Shown here: positions 23,964 through 36,061 of the stretch, in pieces | How the letters are laid out: each line of letters starts with the position of its first letter | Position numbering within the stretch: the stretch's first letter is position 1 | Origin: Cylindrodendrum hubeiense | Taxonomy: Eukaryota > Ascomycota > Sordariomycetes > Hypocreales > Nectriaceae | Assembly: GCA_014621425.1 (NCBI GenBank) | Contig: JAANBB010000156.1 | Coordinates: 1-64,000, forward strand | DNA length: 64,000 bases | Direction: 5' to 3' | Translations under genes and position numbers: made by a program | The notes under the pieces: generated by a model | The model's input: the letters and a program-made list of their open reading frames with translations, nothing else | Databases searched by the model: none | Told to the model about the DNA's origin: nothing

Positions 23964-24525
23964 TGTTACAACTATTGTTGAAGAATAACCATTCGCCAGC
24001 GTATGACCCATATGTTCTCTATTTCACGACGAGGGAACACGATTTGTCCCTTAATCTAGGTTAGCAGTGTTGAATTTGGGGGAAAACAGGGCGGTAGCGA
24101 ATAGTGTCACTATTCATTCAACGTTCCAGTCACATCCTGGAGCACAAGCCACAGAGTGGGGGATTAGTTACAATGTGAAGATTCTTAATCACGCGTGGCA
24201 TCCTTCACTTTCAAACTCTTTGGCTCTTCAGTATCTATACGCAGGTAGTATACTTGGTAGATGAACAAAGACGTTTTGAGAGGCTTAGGCTGAGGCGCCC
24301 AATTTGGCTAATTACCACCCCCATCACGTGCACAAAGGGGAGGATTGACGTGGCCATTTTGTGCGCGCGGCACTATAGTTTTACTCAGAAAGCATATTAT
24401 TCCAATGTACTAATACACTAACAATTTGGGAAGCTATCTATCCTGTTAGAGTGGGGTTGTTGAAGTCAGTCATTGCCCCGCGCTGCAGGTCGCAATTTGC
24501 CGACTGGGATTGGCCATGTGCAGCT
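23964..24525. other. Intergenic, 3' of the cyanide hydratase
   Basis: No supported gene. A 65-residue plus-strand frame at 24067-24264 has no recognisable content. Confidence 0.4.
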
Positions 24526-25697
24526 CTAAGCGCCCTCCTCCTCGTCGAGAGGTCGGTCCAGTCCAAGTCGCTGGCGGGTGCTGTACGACTCAATCGAGTT
24601 CTTCTCGGGATCGGCCTGGGTGATGAGCTCCTTCCGACGAGTGTCGACCAGGAGACGGATGAGGTCGGGGCGCATGTAGTGGCCAGCAAAGTCAGCCAGG
24701 ACCTTGGTGAGGTGATTCTCGTTCAGGTCGATGTCTACAAACAGCAGGCCGTCAAAGTCCTTCTCGGGCTTGACAACTAGGCTGCCATCAGGGCGGTAGA
24801 TGCGGGCGTGGCCGTTGTAGGGAGTGGGATCCGTCTCGGGCTCGACTCCCTCGGGCGTGTTCTTGCGCAGACCCTCAACCGAGAGCCGCTGGAAGGGAGC
24901 GAGAGTCCAGGTACCCGTCTCGATGGCGTACGCGGGAGTAACAAGGTCCGAGGCCGTGTCGGCATAGTTGGTTCTCGGATCTGGAGCAACCTGGCGCTCG
25001 ACACCGGGGTAGACGGGCCAGCCAGCGACGTGGATCTGCTCTCCGGCCGAAACGTTGAGAGACTTGAGGAAGGGGTTCATGTTCTCCCAGCAGTTGAGCT
25101 GGCCGAGGCGGCCAATCTCAGTCTCGGACACGGACATGAAGGTGTCGCCAGAGCCGTCGCCGTAGACGAGCTTCTCGACGTGGGTGGGCTTGATCTTGCG
25201 GCGGTGGTTGATGACGTTTCCATCGGGTCCAATGAGAATCTGGGACAGGTAGAGCGTAGCGTGGTCAATCTCGGAGAAGCCTAGCGAGACGAAGATCTGA
25301 TTATCACGGGCAGCTCGGCGAATGCGACGCATCTCGTCCGAGTCGACAGCCATGGAGTTCTCACGGTACTTTTTCAGCATGGGGAGGGACTGAAGGTAAG
25401 TGACCTTCCACATCCAGTAGGGGTAACCAGGAATCCCTTTCAAGTGTTAACAATACTCAAAAAGGTAATTGTAAAAGAGACTTAAATGCCACTTACAGAC
25501 TTCCGGGAAGGCGACCAGCTTGCAGCCAGCCTGGCCGGCTTCGTTGATGAAGTCGATGGTCTTCCTGACTCCGCCCTCGAGGTCAAACCACTGAGACAAG
25601 TTAACAAAGTTGATGACGATGATGTCGATTGGTTTGCAACAAGACTTACACCGGGCTCGGAGGTGACTGCGGCTGCCTTGTACTTGGTGATGACCAT
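24526..25697 (-). CDS. Cyanide hydratase (nitrilase superfamily, 350 aa)
   Basis: Three exons: 25650-25697, 25497-25590, 24526-25436, with GTAAGT donors and frame kept throughout. The catalytic triad of the nitrilase superfamily is complete: Glu46 (LVAFPEVWIPGYPYW), Lys128 ([10 protein letters not shown]) and Cys163 ([11 protein letters not shown]). The [10 protein letters not shown] context and the length match fungal cyanide hydratases, which turn HCN into formamide, more than plant-type or aromatic nitrilases. It would act in the cytosol as a detoxification enzyme against cyanide released by plants or microbes. The C-terminus is intact. No neighbour explains a larger pathway; the truncated SDR lies beyond its 3' end. 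Start chosen because [16 protein letters not shown] is the family N-terminus. Confidence 0.92.
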
Positions 25698-26507
25698 CTT
25701 GGGATTGTTGCGAAGGTGCAATTTGGAGAGTTCGGTGTGGAGAGAAGAAGCTTGTTGTACTACTGTATCTGACATGAGGGGTGAGATGATTCTGTTTCCT
25801 GTCCTTGGGGGGATTCACGAGTCGCTTTATACTTGATGATGACTTGTGTTGGCACAAGCTATGGCCAAAGAAACCGACCAACCTCCGGGAAGCTCGCGGA
25901 CAATCTCGGAGTGTCGCGCATGGATGAACGGCTCGGACACAATCCACTGTCATGGCGTGACGCGGCGAGAGTCGTTCCGGAGCTCTGACAGATAGAAATG
26001 CCGCTCCGCATGCATGCACGCCATGACATCAAGTGATGATCCATGCGGCGGAGGTAACATCGGTAAGCCCTTGATTCGATGGGGTTGGTCATTGGGGCTC
26101 GGATGGAGATTATCAAGTCAATCGCTACAATGTGTACTACCCTGCAACCGAATTGTCAATTGCATTAATTAAATTGTTACTATTGAGCCGTGGATTGCGC
26201 TGCATTTCGCATGAGTAACACTGCTCAGTGTAGCCAACCATACATGCAAGAGTCCAAACACAGGGGTGCCGAATATCCAATACTCTAGAGCCAATCCATG
26301 AGTGTGGCCATTAACGAACGACGAGCAAACTCCGGCCCAACACCCTGCAAAGCTTAAGCTTGCATCATCATGGCAATATACTGAAAACGCCGACAGCTCC
26401 GATACGCTCCGATCCGATGCGCCTTGATGATGAATCCTAGATCAAAGAGAAAGACGCCGCCGCACATTTGGCGCGGGCCGCACGCAAAAAGCGGTCGCCA
26501 CTCTCAA

Positions 26508-26592
26508 TTGCGGGCCGCAGCAGGCCGCTCATGATGCCGCAACATGTGTACCAGAACTTAGGCCAGTCGCTGCGGGTCGCTGCGGCCCGCAA
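26508..26592. repeat. GC-rich 14-bp inverted repeat, arms 57 bp apart
   Basis: TTGCGGGCCGCAGC at 26508-26521 is answered by its exact complement GCTGCGGCCCGCAA at 26579-26592. A third GCGGGCCGC lies at about 26473. Could be the ends of a tiny element or a palindromic binding site; nothing else decides. Confidence 0.6.
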
Positions 26593-27278
26593 CACGACAG
26601 GACCCCATTTTTAATACCTTTTACTCAACAACTGCCGGCCGCAACATATATCGTTCGATCCACGCAAGCATACATATATATATATCTGGGACTGAGCTGT
26701 TCCTGTATGCATAAGCTGTCCAGAACCCCCGCAAACCGCTTAGCTGTCATGCTCACGCAGCCATGTTACTTGAGACTTTGTGTTTATCTCACTTTGACTT
26801 GAATGTCACTTTATTCTGCACCAAACGGTTACCACCTTGATTCTTTATTTACCACGTCTGCAAATAAACCATTCTCCAGAGTGCAGAATGTCAGCTTCAG
26901 ATGATGAAACAGGCGGCACGCTACTTGCGCCAAGGGCTCACAAGCAACAGCAACCATCATAGGCCAGTCTTGAGCGAGCGTAATATTATTTCTCGTTCTT
27001 AGTTGACCTGTCACTGCGTTGTTTGTAACGGTCGTGCCGGTGATCTACGATATACTGGGTATAGGGTAGGTCAAAGGCTGTTTCCTAAGGGATAAACCAT
27101 AGGGTTTATGTTAGCAGTAACGGTCAGGGTGAACTTATCTTGTAAGGTTACGTATGATAATAGTCAATCAGATTGGGGGCGTAGCGAGTCAAGGTGATTG
27201 AGGTAATCAAGTTGTATTGATAGCTAAGGAGACCGGATGCATAGTGTCATCAGGTCGTCTTATGCCTATATACTAGGT

Positions 27279-27312
27279 GGATCACTGGATCACCAAGGTG
27301 AGCCAGTGATCC
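27279..27312. repeat. 34-bp near-palindrome
   Basis: Arms GGATCACTGG and CCAGTGATCC enclose 14 bases that are themselves partly self-complementary (CACC-AA-GGTG). Could form a hairpin or be a transposon end. Confidence 0.7.
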
Positions 27313-27880
27313 TGCGCTGATAGGTCGAAATTTATGGGCCCGTTATTTACTGCCAGTCCCGACCGCCTGTCCATGACATGGGCCGTGACATTGTTCTCTT
27401 GGACGGTTGGTGGGTTTCACCAGGGAAATCGGAATGGCAGTATTCTTACGTTGACACAAACCATGGTCTTGGCGGGACAAGGCTTGGATTGTTGGATTGA
27501 CCCTAAATTGACGGTCAAGCTCATTTCGGGAGGTTGGAACTAATATGTGCCACTCATTCAGCTGCATATTACGCATCAAGGTTGTTTTGCGCAGCAGGGC
27601 TTGCATCATAATGCAGTAGTAGAAACTTTTATCTTCTTGAGTTGTTATTGCCCTGGACTTCATTACTAAACCCAGTATACTGCTTTTCTTTCTGCTTCAT
27701 TTTATTTTCTCGTACTGTTTTGAGCTCTAGCCTCTCCTCCTAGAGTGTGCTACTAAACAAGGGGCATGATATCTAAGTAGTATAGCCCAAGAGCAATGAT
27801 TGAAGTTATATTCTAATATAATAGAGCAGATATGAATGGCCCTTTTAAATGTACGTCGCGGGCCTGAATCTAATAAACAC

Positions 27881-29164
27881 TTATGTATTGACAGAACCTT
27901 TGAGTTGTTTATAGATTTCCTCCTCCAAGGCTTCAATTAATGGCTTAACCTGAGGATCTGCAGGAGGCATAACCTGAGTGCCAAAGACGCCGCGAACTCC
28001 AGCTTCTCGATCGATGAACTAGTAATCTTTATCAGCCAGCTTTCATCTCAATTACAGAGCTCCACTTACCGAGAAACAATTCGACGCCCCGCTCCAGATT
28101 GCCGTGTTTCGCTTCCGATTTTCGTGCTTATCTCCATCCACTAGTAGTCCTCCAAAACTCCAGTCGTACTCCTCCGTGTTAAGAAAATCACCAACGAGTC
28201 AGGTAGGTGTCTGCATCCTTTTTAAGAGCACGGCTTTGCTTGCAGGTGAAAGGCATGGCTTGAAGATGTTGGATACCATATCCTTTTTTAACAATTTCTC
28301 ATCGTCCTTGAGAAGTGAGTCAAGGATTTTGATATAGTCCCTCATACTCATGAAGAGACCCTGTCCACCAGAACACTCGGCCCATCCAGTTGTAAAAGTA
28401 TTCATACCTGGAGTTGACTTTACGGGATCACCGGGGGCAATGCGAATAGACATTGGGGGGTGATTTGCATCCCAGAACGGCGCAGTGTTAATTCCTGGAG
28501 GCTGCCAGATGCTGTCTCTGAAATAGTCTTCAAGTCATCTGCGGGATATCCGTTTAAATATCTGACCAATTCGGTCGAGGGAACTGCTGTACATGAACCC
28601 GTCATTAGGCTCATATGATAACGGAAAATTAAAATTACCGTTCACAGTTCCATCGGAATTGGGAGGCTGACTGATTGATGTTGCATACTGCACCAATCGC
28701 GGGTCGGTGACGGCATAGCCTGCACCAGCGCTGTGGGTAAGAAGCAACCGCAACGTAATCATGTTCCGTTTTTTGTGAGTTTTGGGTTTGCCCTGTTTGT
28801 CAAAGCCGTCGAAGACCTCTTAACTGGTGAAAGCTGGGATGAACTGTGCGACATCTTCGTCTAAGTCATAAGCCCTTTTTCAACCAGCTGCAATGAGGCA
28901 ATGACAGTAACAAGCTTAGTCAATGATGCAATCTCGAACACAGTGTCCTTATGATAACATTGGTCTCTCCCGGTGACAGCTTTTGAATAATTGATCTTGC
29001 CTTGGAGTCTCACATTAGCTTAGTGTTCATACAAGCGGGCGTGATTGTACTTCATAATTCCAATCATGCGCTCACCAGTTTTGTCCCTTTGCAAAAGCCA
29101 CTGCCCCAGGTACAATGCCGTCGCGTGCAGCGTTTTCGAGAATGTTTTCAAAGACTGACATCAT
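27881..29164 (-). pseudogene. Broken beta-lactamase-like serine hydrolase
   Basis: Read from Met at 29164, the sequence follows the class-C beta-lactamase/esterase family (AmpC, EstB, LovD-like). It has VFEIASLTKLVTVIA with the SxxK nucleophile motif near 28930, LRLLLTHSAGAGY, the YSS motif (MYSSSLD) near 28590, and the C-terminal WAECSGGQGLFMSMRDY block, ending at TAA 27881-27883. The reading is broken: one base is missing near 28865 where a stop appears, an in-frame TAA follows near 28820, and further frame changes are needed around 28500-28600. An intron near 29070 looks intact. It cannot make a full protein as given. It is a recently decayed gene, since most motifs are still readable. Confidence 0.75.
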
Positions 29165-29639
29165 GTGCAATAGTACTGTCGTGGTAGAATGTGGCCGGTA
29201 CTAGTGTGGAAATCATCGAGCGGGTGCCTCTGGGGGTCCAAGGTGGGATTATAGAGACAAGCGAAAACATTATATACCCTCAAGTCCACTTGCGCTGCAA
29301 TATCCAGCGCTGATTTGTGGAAGCCGGGCTTGTACTTGATTGATAAGGGTCACGACTTATCGCCCGATTAATGTGCTAGAGATGGCCGAGTCGCCCAACT
29401 AATCGGCCGACGCCTGCGATGCCACTTTTCCGCCCTGTCCACTATCACCCTCGGTGAGGAAATGGATCATATAGATACACGGGCAAGATAAGCTTGACAG
29501 GGACATTGGTTGACAGAGGCGCAGGCCTTGGCTGAATGTATCGATTCCCACTTCATTGATCAACATCTCTCATACGCGAAGTAATCAGCAATCGCCTCAT
29601 CCAGAGCGAGGCAGCCCTTTCAGGGAAACCCCGAACCAT

Positions 29640-30543
29640 TCCGCGCCAGCAAAACTAACTCGTCCGCTAGGCAACTCCGGCTGTGGTAATGTTGCTCAGT
29701 ATTCAGTTCTCGCTGGGGAAGTGGATCCTTATATGCTGCGACATATGCGGTTTAAGGACGAGGGCGCCTGTAATTTTGGCTAGTTCTAGTATCGTTGTTT
29801 GGCTAATGAGCTAGGTCCTGACGAGACGCGGCACTCACGAAGCCGCATGCCCGTTCAGTTTCTCATCTCCGATGGTCTACCACACGACGTGAATGCTGAA
29901 GACTGAGCTGCTATTTCCAATTTAGCTCATCCGGAGCTAGGAGTGCGGCTTGTTGGCTTGTGAGTGGGCGGATTTCATTTTTTTATTATGGTTTCCTGGC
30001 TCTTGAATGGGGCCCTCCGCTTCTCTCAATGCTAATTCCGACCCTTAGATTCCTGCGATACGTCTTCCCTATTCTTCCCGTGCTGTCTCGGAGTGGCCTG
30101 CAGGTAAAGCCAGAGACGTTAATTCCTGCAACTACCGCCCTGGAAAAACTGCATCCCAGCCTTTTGGCGGCGATATACGCCATTGCCGAACCGTATAGCC
30201 GCTATGATCGAGTCTTGTGCGTCACGCAAGCTGACGTAGTATTCCCCATGGCGGTTCTGTGGCAACTTTCGTATTAGAGCATCTTACGAGAGCTGCATAC
30301 TTCAAAGCTGCATCTACTCCAGGCCATTCTTATATATACCCAGAGATCAGTGGATGACACCACCGCCACGACAACAGACACTCCTGGAGATTGGCCGCTT
30401 CTGGGAGCAGCCGTAAATCTTTCCAAACGCCTCGGCCTACACCTAGATTACTTTGAATGGCCTATTCCAGCATGGGAAAAGAGACTACGCCGCTGGTTAT
30501 GGTCGATTGTCTACTCTAAGGATACATTTCGCGGCATACTGTG
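29640..30543 (+). pseudogene. Remnant of a fungal-specific transcription factor
   Basis: Fragments in different frames add up to the middle part of a Zn2Cys6-type regulator: GEVDPYMLRHMRFKDEGAC near 29720, LHPSLLAAIYAIAEPYSRYD near 30150-30200, and WPLLGAAVNLSKRLGLHLDY followed by WEKRLRRWLWSIVYSKD near 30380-30530. The last two are the signature blocks of the Fungal_trans domain. No Zn2Cys6 cluster is seen upstream, and stops and frame changes separate the blocks. It is not functional. It lies about 1.6 kb before the FUM-like cluster, so it may be a lost regulator or an unrelated casualty. Confidence 0.65.
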
Positions 30544-31320
30544 AGGTCTCCCACGATTGATTCACGCTGATGATTGAGGTGTTATTACTCTTAGTGAAAC
30601 TGAAAGGATTAAGTAGAAAATAAGTCAATAGAATAGATTAATTATAGAAGTAATTTATAATTAATTAATTATATTTAATCTTAAACCTATTATCAAAATA
30701 TTTATAAAATAAAGTATTAGTTTAAGTTAATCAATAATAATAGAAAATAATAGAAAATAATAGAAAATAATAGAAAATAAGGCTACAAAGCTTAAACTAT
30801 CTAGACTCTATTTACACTAAAATCTTATATTTAATATCCTTCTAATAATACCTAGACTAAAAGAAGGATATAATAATCCATATTTATAGTCATTAATAGG
30901 ATTACTAACTAATAAATGAAGTAGTAACTATGATTCCTCTGTTCTTTAGATTTTAGATGTGACAATATAATAACTCCAGTGGCTAGAATCAATATAAATC
31001 CGCTTCCTGTTACTCTCCTTAGTACCTATAGCTTAACGGGCAAGTAGTAGCTGACTACTATTACCTCAACTGGGTGTAAGATAAGCACCGGAATACTGTT
31101 AACAATTTCCAGTACATTATTGTTTAAGATCTTGTCGGTGGTCAAACGCAGACGAAGGCCCTGAAGGCTTTATGAAAGAAGGCCTTTATTAGCGGTATCC
31201 ATAGGACCAAGAATCTTCGCAATCTCGGTGCTATAGTGAAGGATGTCGACCAGCTAGTTGATTGAACTGGGAGTTGCATTCAAATTGCAAACAGAGGATC
31301 TTGCGTAGTAGAGAATAAAT
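30544..31320. other. AT-rich patch and intergenic sequence
   Basis: From about 30600 to 30900 the sequence is AT-rich and repeat-like, with a four-unit 10-bp tandem repeat. After 30950 it returns to ordinary composition leading into the GH31 fragment. Confidence 0.5.
30741..30780. repeat. Four tandem copies of TAGAAAATAA
   Basis: Exact 10-bp units, inside the AT-rich patch. Confidence 0.9.
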
Positions 31321-31824
31321 CCAATGGCTAGTACAAATAGCATAAGAATCACCTCCAAGCAAACTACAATGGTTCTGCTGACAACGATACTTGTATCTCG
31401 AACTGCCAATTCACATGTGGTCGCCGGGGATTCTTCTAAAGATATCATGCGGCGATACTCCGATGTTACAGGACATGCCCTAATGATGCCTGGGCATGGA
31501 CTAGAATTCTGGCAGTCTAAGTTGCGTTACGAGAATCAAGAAGAGCTTATGGCGGTTGCGAGAGAGTACAAGCGGCGGGACATTCCGATTGATGTCATCG
31601 TCTGTGATTACTTTCACTGGCCCCTTCAGGACGACTGGGATTGGGACACAACAGCCTGGCCTAATCCCGAAAGCATGGCCAAAGAGCCTGAGACAATGAA
31701 GATCAAACTCATTGTGTCCGTTTGGCCCACAGTCGACAAACGCAGCAGGAGCTTTTCTGAAATGGTCGAACGAGGCTATTTGGTCCACGTGGACTGTGGC
31801 ATCCACACCACTCGGGATTAGAGC
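31321..31824 (+). pseudogene. Fragment of a GH31 alpha-glycosidase (alpha-xylosidase type)
   Basis: The open part reads VVAGDSSKDIMRRYSDVTGH, GLEFWQSKLRYENQEELMAV, REYKRRDIPIDVIVCDYFHW, and IKLIVSVWPTVDKRS. This is the block of GH31 alpha-xylosidases and alpha-glucosidases leading up to the active site. The N-terminal beta domain is missing upstream, and the frame ends at 31821 before the catalytic aspartates, so it cannot be active. It is the third decayed gene in a row between 27.9 and 31.8 kb. Confidence 0.75.
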
Positions 31825-32162
31825 CAACATAACATGTTTATTGCTTGAGTCAGGACTTTCTGTTATTTGACAGGCAACCTCTAACGGTGGCCCGGAACCG
31901 CGAGAAACGCGAGCCCCCGATTGATGCAGCATATCGGCACAAGAAAAGACAATACCTCATCCAAGTTCCTCAGTTATATCACATAATACCCCGCATCGAT
32001 CTTCTCGGCCTGTCGGCACCGGCACATGTTGAGGGCGGGCCTGCCTGTGCAGTTACTTCATGTTGGAGTTGACAGAGACTATCTCCCAGTGTTGAGCTGG
32101 AAGTGCCTCAGGCTTGCTAGTAAAAACCAGGGTCGAGTTAGGAAATGAAGCAAAGAACACTC
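31825..32162. other. Intergenic, left boundary of the FUM-like cluster
   Basis: About 340 bp with no supported gene. Confidence 0.4.
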
Positions 32163-35043
32163 TTAGATTTTAGCAAGGTATTCTTGCTTCTGTCTTTTGA
32201 GGACTTCTTGGCCCCGCGTCACAGCTTGTGATGACAGCAGCTCCAATGTCTTGTCGGACATGGCAGCCTGCACAATCATGGGCGGAGTAGAAAACACGAA
32301 GCTCTTCGAGCTCACGGTATGGGACTCCATGAAGGCCTCACCGCCGATGAGATAGCCACCTTGATGGCGGAAAGAGTCAAACCAGGATCCGAAGCACACG
32401 ACTGTGGTCATTGTGGATAGCTGGGAGCCGAGTGCAGTCTCAAAAAAGGAGGATCCGTGTCTCGACTCCATCTCGTCCAAAAACCCCAAATACTGGGGAC
32501 CAATTTTCCCGAGGCCCCGGCTATCGTCAAGGATCAGCTTGAGCCCTTCAAGCCCAGACGAATTCTTAAGCCCGGACAGGATACTATGGACCCGGACGGA
32601 AAGGTCAAGTATAGAACCATCGTGATCCACCGTCCCAAGGTAGAGCGTGAGATGATACCTTCGGCCTCCGAGGTCTAATTGCTCCGCAGCCAGGGTTTCC
32701 GGGTTGTCATAAAATATTATCTGAGTCAGCGACTTGGGCTTGTCAAGGGTCGCGCCGTTCCGGACGGGGAGAGGAGCGGTGCGTGGGATGAAGATCAGAT
32801 TCAGAACGTCCTTCGCGTAGAGGGGATTTGTAGCGGCGCTGAGCAGGGAGATGGCCATGACATCGAAGTCTGCGCCTAGCATAGCTATAACGTTGGACCA
32901 GATTGCGTTAGAGTTATGGCACACGATTTGGGGGATACCACGAAACTTGCCTCGACAGGGCCCGGAGTGGCTTATGAGCGAAGGATATAGCCCTGCTAGT
33001 CTCCTCTCTAACTTGATGAAGACATCAAAGGTGCCATAAAACCATCTCACTGACGAAGCACCGACGCCGTATTTCTCGAAAGTCTGAACGCCAGCCTCAA
33101 AGACCTCATAGGCCTGCGTCAAGGTGAGTGGTGTTATGGCCTCAGGGGCTTCGGCAGGGTACTCGGCGGCCAGCTTCATGACGTATTCTTTGAGGGCCAT
33201 CTCGGCGTTGGTGCTCTCATCCACCAGGGCTATGTCTTCTGGCTCCTCCTTTGGCAAACTATCTGCATTGTGCACCATAGGTTGTACGCCTGAGATTTTC
33301 AACTTGCAGCAAATGGCAATAAGTGTGTTGACCAAGCCAAGAATGTCGCTCCAGGAGGTTGTGGCGAAGATACAAACGCGGATACGGCAGGCCCTTGTTA
33401 CATTAATAGAGTCAGTACGCAATACCACAGACTTTATACATTTTCCTTTGTATGGCGCATGATGGAAGTGCTTACCAAATAGGGGTAGCAGGAGGGACAC
33501 CGCAGGCGATGGCAAAACCACGCCTGAGGGATTCGGCGTGGAAGTAAGAAGCCTGTTGGATAGTGCCTATATAGAGCGAGGTTAAAACCTTCTCTTGCTT
33601 CCAGGGAATTGATCTTTTGACCACTAGCTGTACTTACCGACGGGGAAACAGATGATGGGTGAGCCTGGCGGAGAGAGAACGAGGCACCCAGCTTCGGCGA
33701 GACACTCGCACACAAAGCGAGCCTTGTTTTCTAAAGTCGCCATTCTCCGCTCGATGAAGGCGGGCTTGTGAATCAAGGTCAGCGCTCGGACTAACACGAC
33801 GGTCGAGAGCATTTCGGCCCCGGCTTCGAGTCGGAGCGTCGCCTGCCGCTGCACCTCGGTCGAATAGATACCGTTGGCAACGACGAATCCCCCAGTGCAC
33901 CCAACGCTCTTTGAGAGAGTTGCCGTCATGATGTCCACCTCGGAGAGGGGACAGTCGTAGCCGCGAGCTTGCCACCACTCGAATGAACCGCGGCCCCCAC
34001 GACCTAACGCCATGAAGCTGTGAGCTTCGTCAACAAGGAAGCAAAACTTGTAGATGCGTCGGAGTGCGAGGATTGCCGGGACCGGGGCTACATTTCCAGC
34101 CAGGCTAGCTCGATGGATCAAAGGTTAGCTTTTTGTGTGCCCGGTCGCTGAAGTGCTCGACGGGGACTGGCTCACCTGTACATGCCCTCGATGGCGACAC
34201 AGATCAACGCATCAGGATCTGTCTGCTTCAGGACCCTCAACTTGTACTCTAGGTCTCCAATGTCATTGTGCCTGAACCTGTGGAACCTCGCCCCCTTGTT
34301 GAGAAAGGCTCCGGTGAACATGGAACTGTGGGATTCCTCGTCGAGCAAGAAGATGCACTGGCGACCGAGCCTCTTGGCCGTCTCTCCGAAGGTCTGGAAT
34401 GCGAGGAGATTCGCCCCGTAGCCGGATATCGCGGTAGCGCAGGCCTCGGCCCCCATGTACTCGGCGAGTTCTTTCTCTACGCGAGCGTTGAGCTCCGGGG
34501 GGGCCGGGTTAAAAGGCAGATGTCGAAGCGCCAGTTTGATTACAGAACTGCTGCCGTATTCGAACCGCGTGAAGCCGCCGTAATTGTTAGACCCTGCGTT
34601 GACGACTTCGCGTTCCGGGCAGGATGATATGTCGGCTTTGTCATAGTCTTGCGACATCCAATGAGGGATCGTTTTGATTAAAACACGGTCATTTGGAGCA
34701 CTGAGAAGGATGCGAGGATCCATTCGTCCGATCGGAGCATACTGTGTACAACGTTGTAAGTCCTGTATTCTGAGTACCGTTGGGAAAGATCGACACGTCT
34801 GGACAAGCAGTTGAGACGGTGAGCACGACATACGAAGTAATGGCCAGCGAGATCCACCAACTGGAGAGGGCGATACCATTTCCATGCTTTTAAATCCCTC
34901 CATGCTTGCGAGATGCCAATCGTGACGACCCAGACGTAAAATTGAAGCTTTCTCTCGACCGAAACTGGGGGATCACTTGGCACCCGAAATGCCTTCCCGA
35001 CCGTGGTAACGCCCATTATCTCGACTTGGACCTCGCCAGTCAT
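32163..35043 (-). CDS. FUM8-like: Alpha-oxoamine synthase, FUM8-like (about 861 aa)
   Basis: PLP enzyme of the serine palmitoyltransferase family that would condense the polyketide acyl chain with an amino acid and release it. Exons: 34834-35043, 34176-34762 (or to 34798), 33638-34104, 33476-33566, 32163-33393; the frame is kept. The N-terminal half is Lcb2-like: DEESHSSMFTG, FLVDEAHSFMALGRGGRG (Asp near 291) and DIMTATLSKSVGCTGGFV with the PLP lysine near 331. The C-terminal half resembles Lcb1: KYGVGASSVRWFYGTFDVF, then a glycine-rich VVCFGSWFDSFRHQGGYLIG, without the lysine motif. The length is close to Fusarium Fum8 (about 840). The first 25-50 residues include a hydrophobic stretch (FYVWVVTIGISQAW), so it may sit on a membrane. 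The first intron's acceptor is ambiguous. It is the leftmost cluster gene. Confidence 0.85.
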
Positions 35044-36061
35044 CGCCAAGGAGGAGAGCTGGTGGTGTACGGCCTGACGCTGCGGAAGCCGTAGCGATGC
35101 TGTAGGTACGAATTATACGCTTGCTAGAGGGATGGGGAAGTACAAAATATTGATTGAACAAGAGTCGAGTGTTGTAGAGTCCGCTGGCTGAAGCAGCCCA
35201 AAATAAGCACGACCAGTGGTGAGCCCATCACTTTATTACCAGCATACATGTACCTACTCGGCATATGCACAAACACAGGTGGCTCAACATACGTTCGTTG
35301 TTTCTCCCGGTTGCATCAGGAACTGGCTTCCGGCGACGCGGCCCGGCGGCAACCGGTACAAGATAGCTTCGGCACGGAGTACAGCTTGGGCGAAACCGCC
35401 GTCCCCAGTGTAAAGTGACATCCGAGTAGCCGTTTCCCGGAGGCCGGGAAACACCAATTTAATATGCCCGTCAATCCAGCTGTGTACATCGGTCATGTCC
35501 AAAACGGTTATCCGAGCGTACATCCATCTAGAGCTAACCGATTAGCTTTACCGTGACAGCAAGCAATGATTTGAACTGGCCGATTCCCCTTGCAAGAGAA
35601 TGAGCCCGGTCAGGGAGCTGGCTTGTAGGGCAGAACGGAGATGGTGCTGTTCTTCCCGGATATTCTCGACCCTTCAGTAGCTTGCCAGAATTCTCGACTC
35701 GCCATGATGGGCCCTAAATTGCCGACATCAGCGCGGCTGGAATGGGCTGGCAGTTGATCTGAAGATGTCCCTGTGTGTTCCAGATGGACGATGAGCACCT
35801 TGATTTGTGTACAGCATAATTATCGAGTCATGCGTTTCCTTTCCCTACGTTCAGGCTCATGCATTGGCGTACTCAGTGCGGCAACAATCACATGGACCAA
35901 GTCCAAGTCTAGGTCACTGTTCGCTTTGGCCAAGGGGCTGGATCACATTTTTTATTCAAGCGCCTGCAGTACACCTAAGTCTACTCAGAATCTACGGCAT
36001 CTAAAGACCCTGTCGCGGGCAACTGACGGTGGCTAATTAATTACATTGCGTGCGTCACAGA
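35044..36061. other. Upstream region of the FUM8-like gene
   Basis: About 1 kb between the FUM8-like start and the FUM3-like stop. A TATCCGA word lies at 35509-35515, 466 bp before the ATG. A 79-residue minus-strand frame at 35284-35523 is not convincing. Confidence 0.45.

Larger units (their letters stand above)
25698..27880. other. Long intergenic stretch with short inverted repeats
   Basis: About 2.2 kb without a supported gene. It contains a GC-rich inverted repeat (26508-26592) and a 34-bp near-palindrome (27279-27312), both listed separately, and otherwise unremarkable sequence. Confidence 0.5.

Noticed and set aside
24526..25697. Aromatic or aliphatic nitrilase instead of cyanide hydratase
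   Set aside because: The [10 protein letters not shown] active-site context, N-terminus and length fit cyanide hydratase best.
31254..31448. 64-residue minus-strand frame with a hydrophobic stretch
   Set aside because: It is antisense to the GH31 remnant, which explains the open frame.
35284..35523. 79-residue minus-strand frame upstream of the FUM8-like gene
   Set aside because: It looks mildly protein-like but has no recognised motif, no splice partners and no clear start context.
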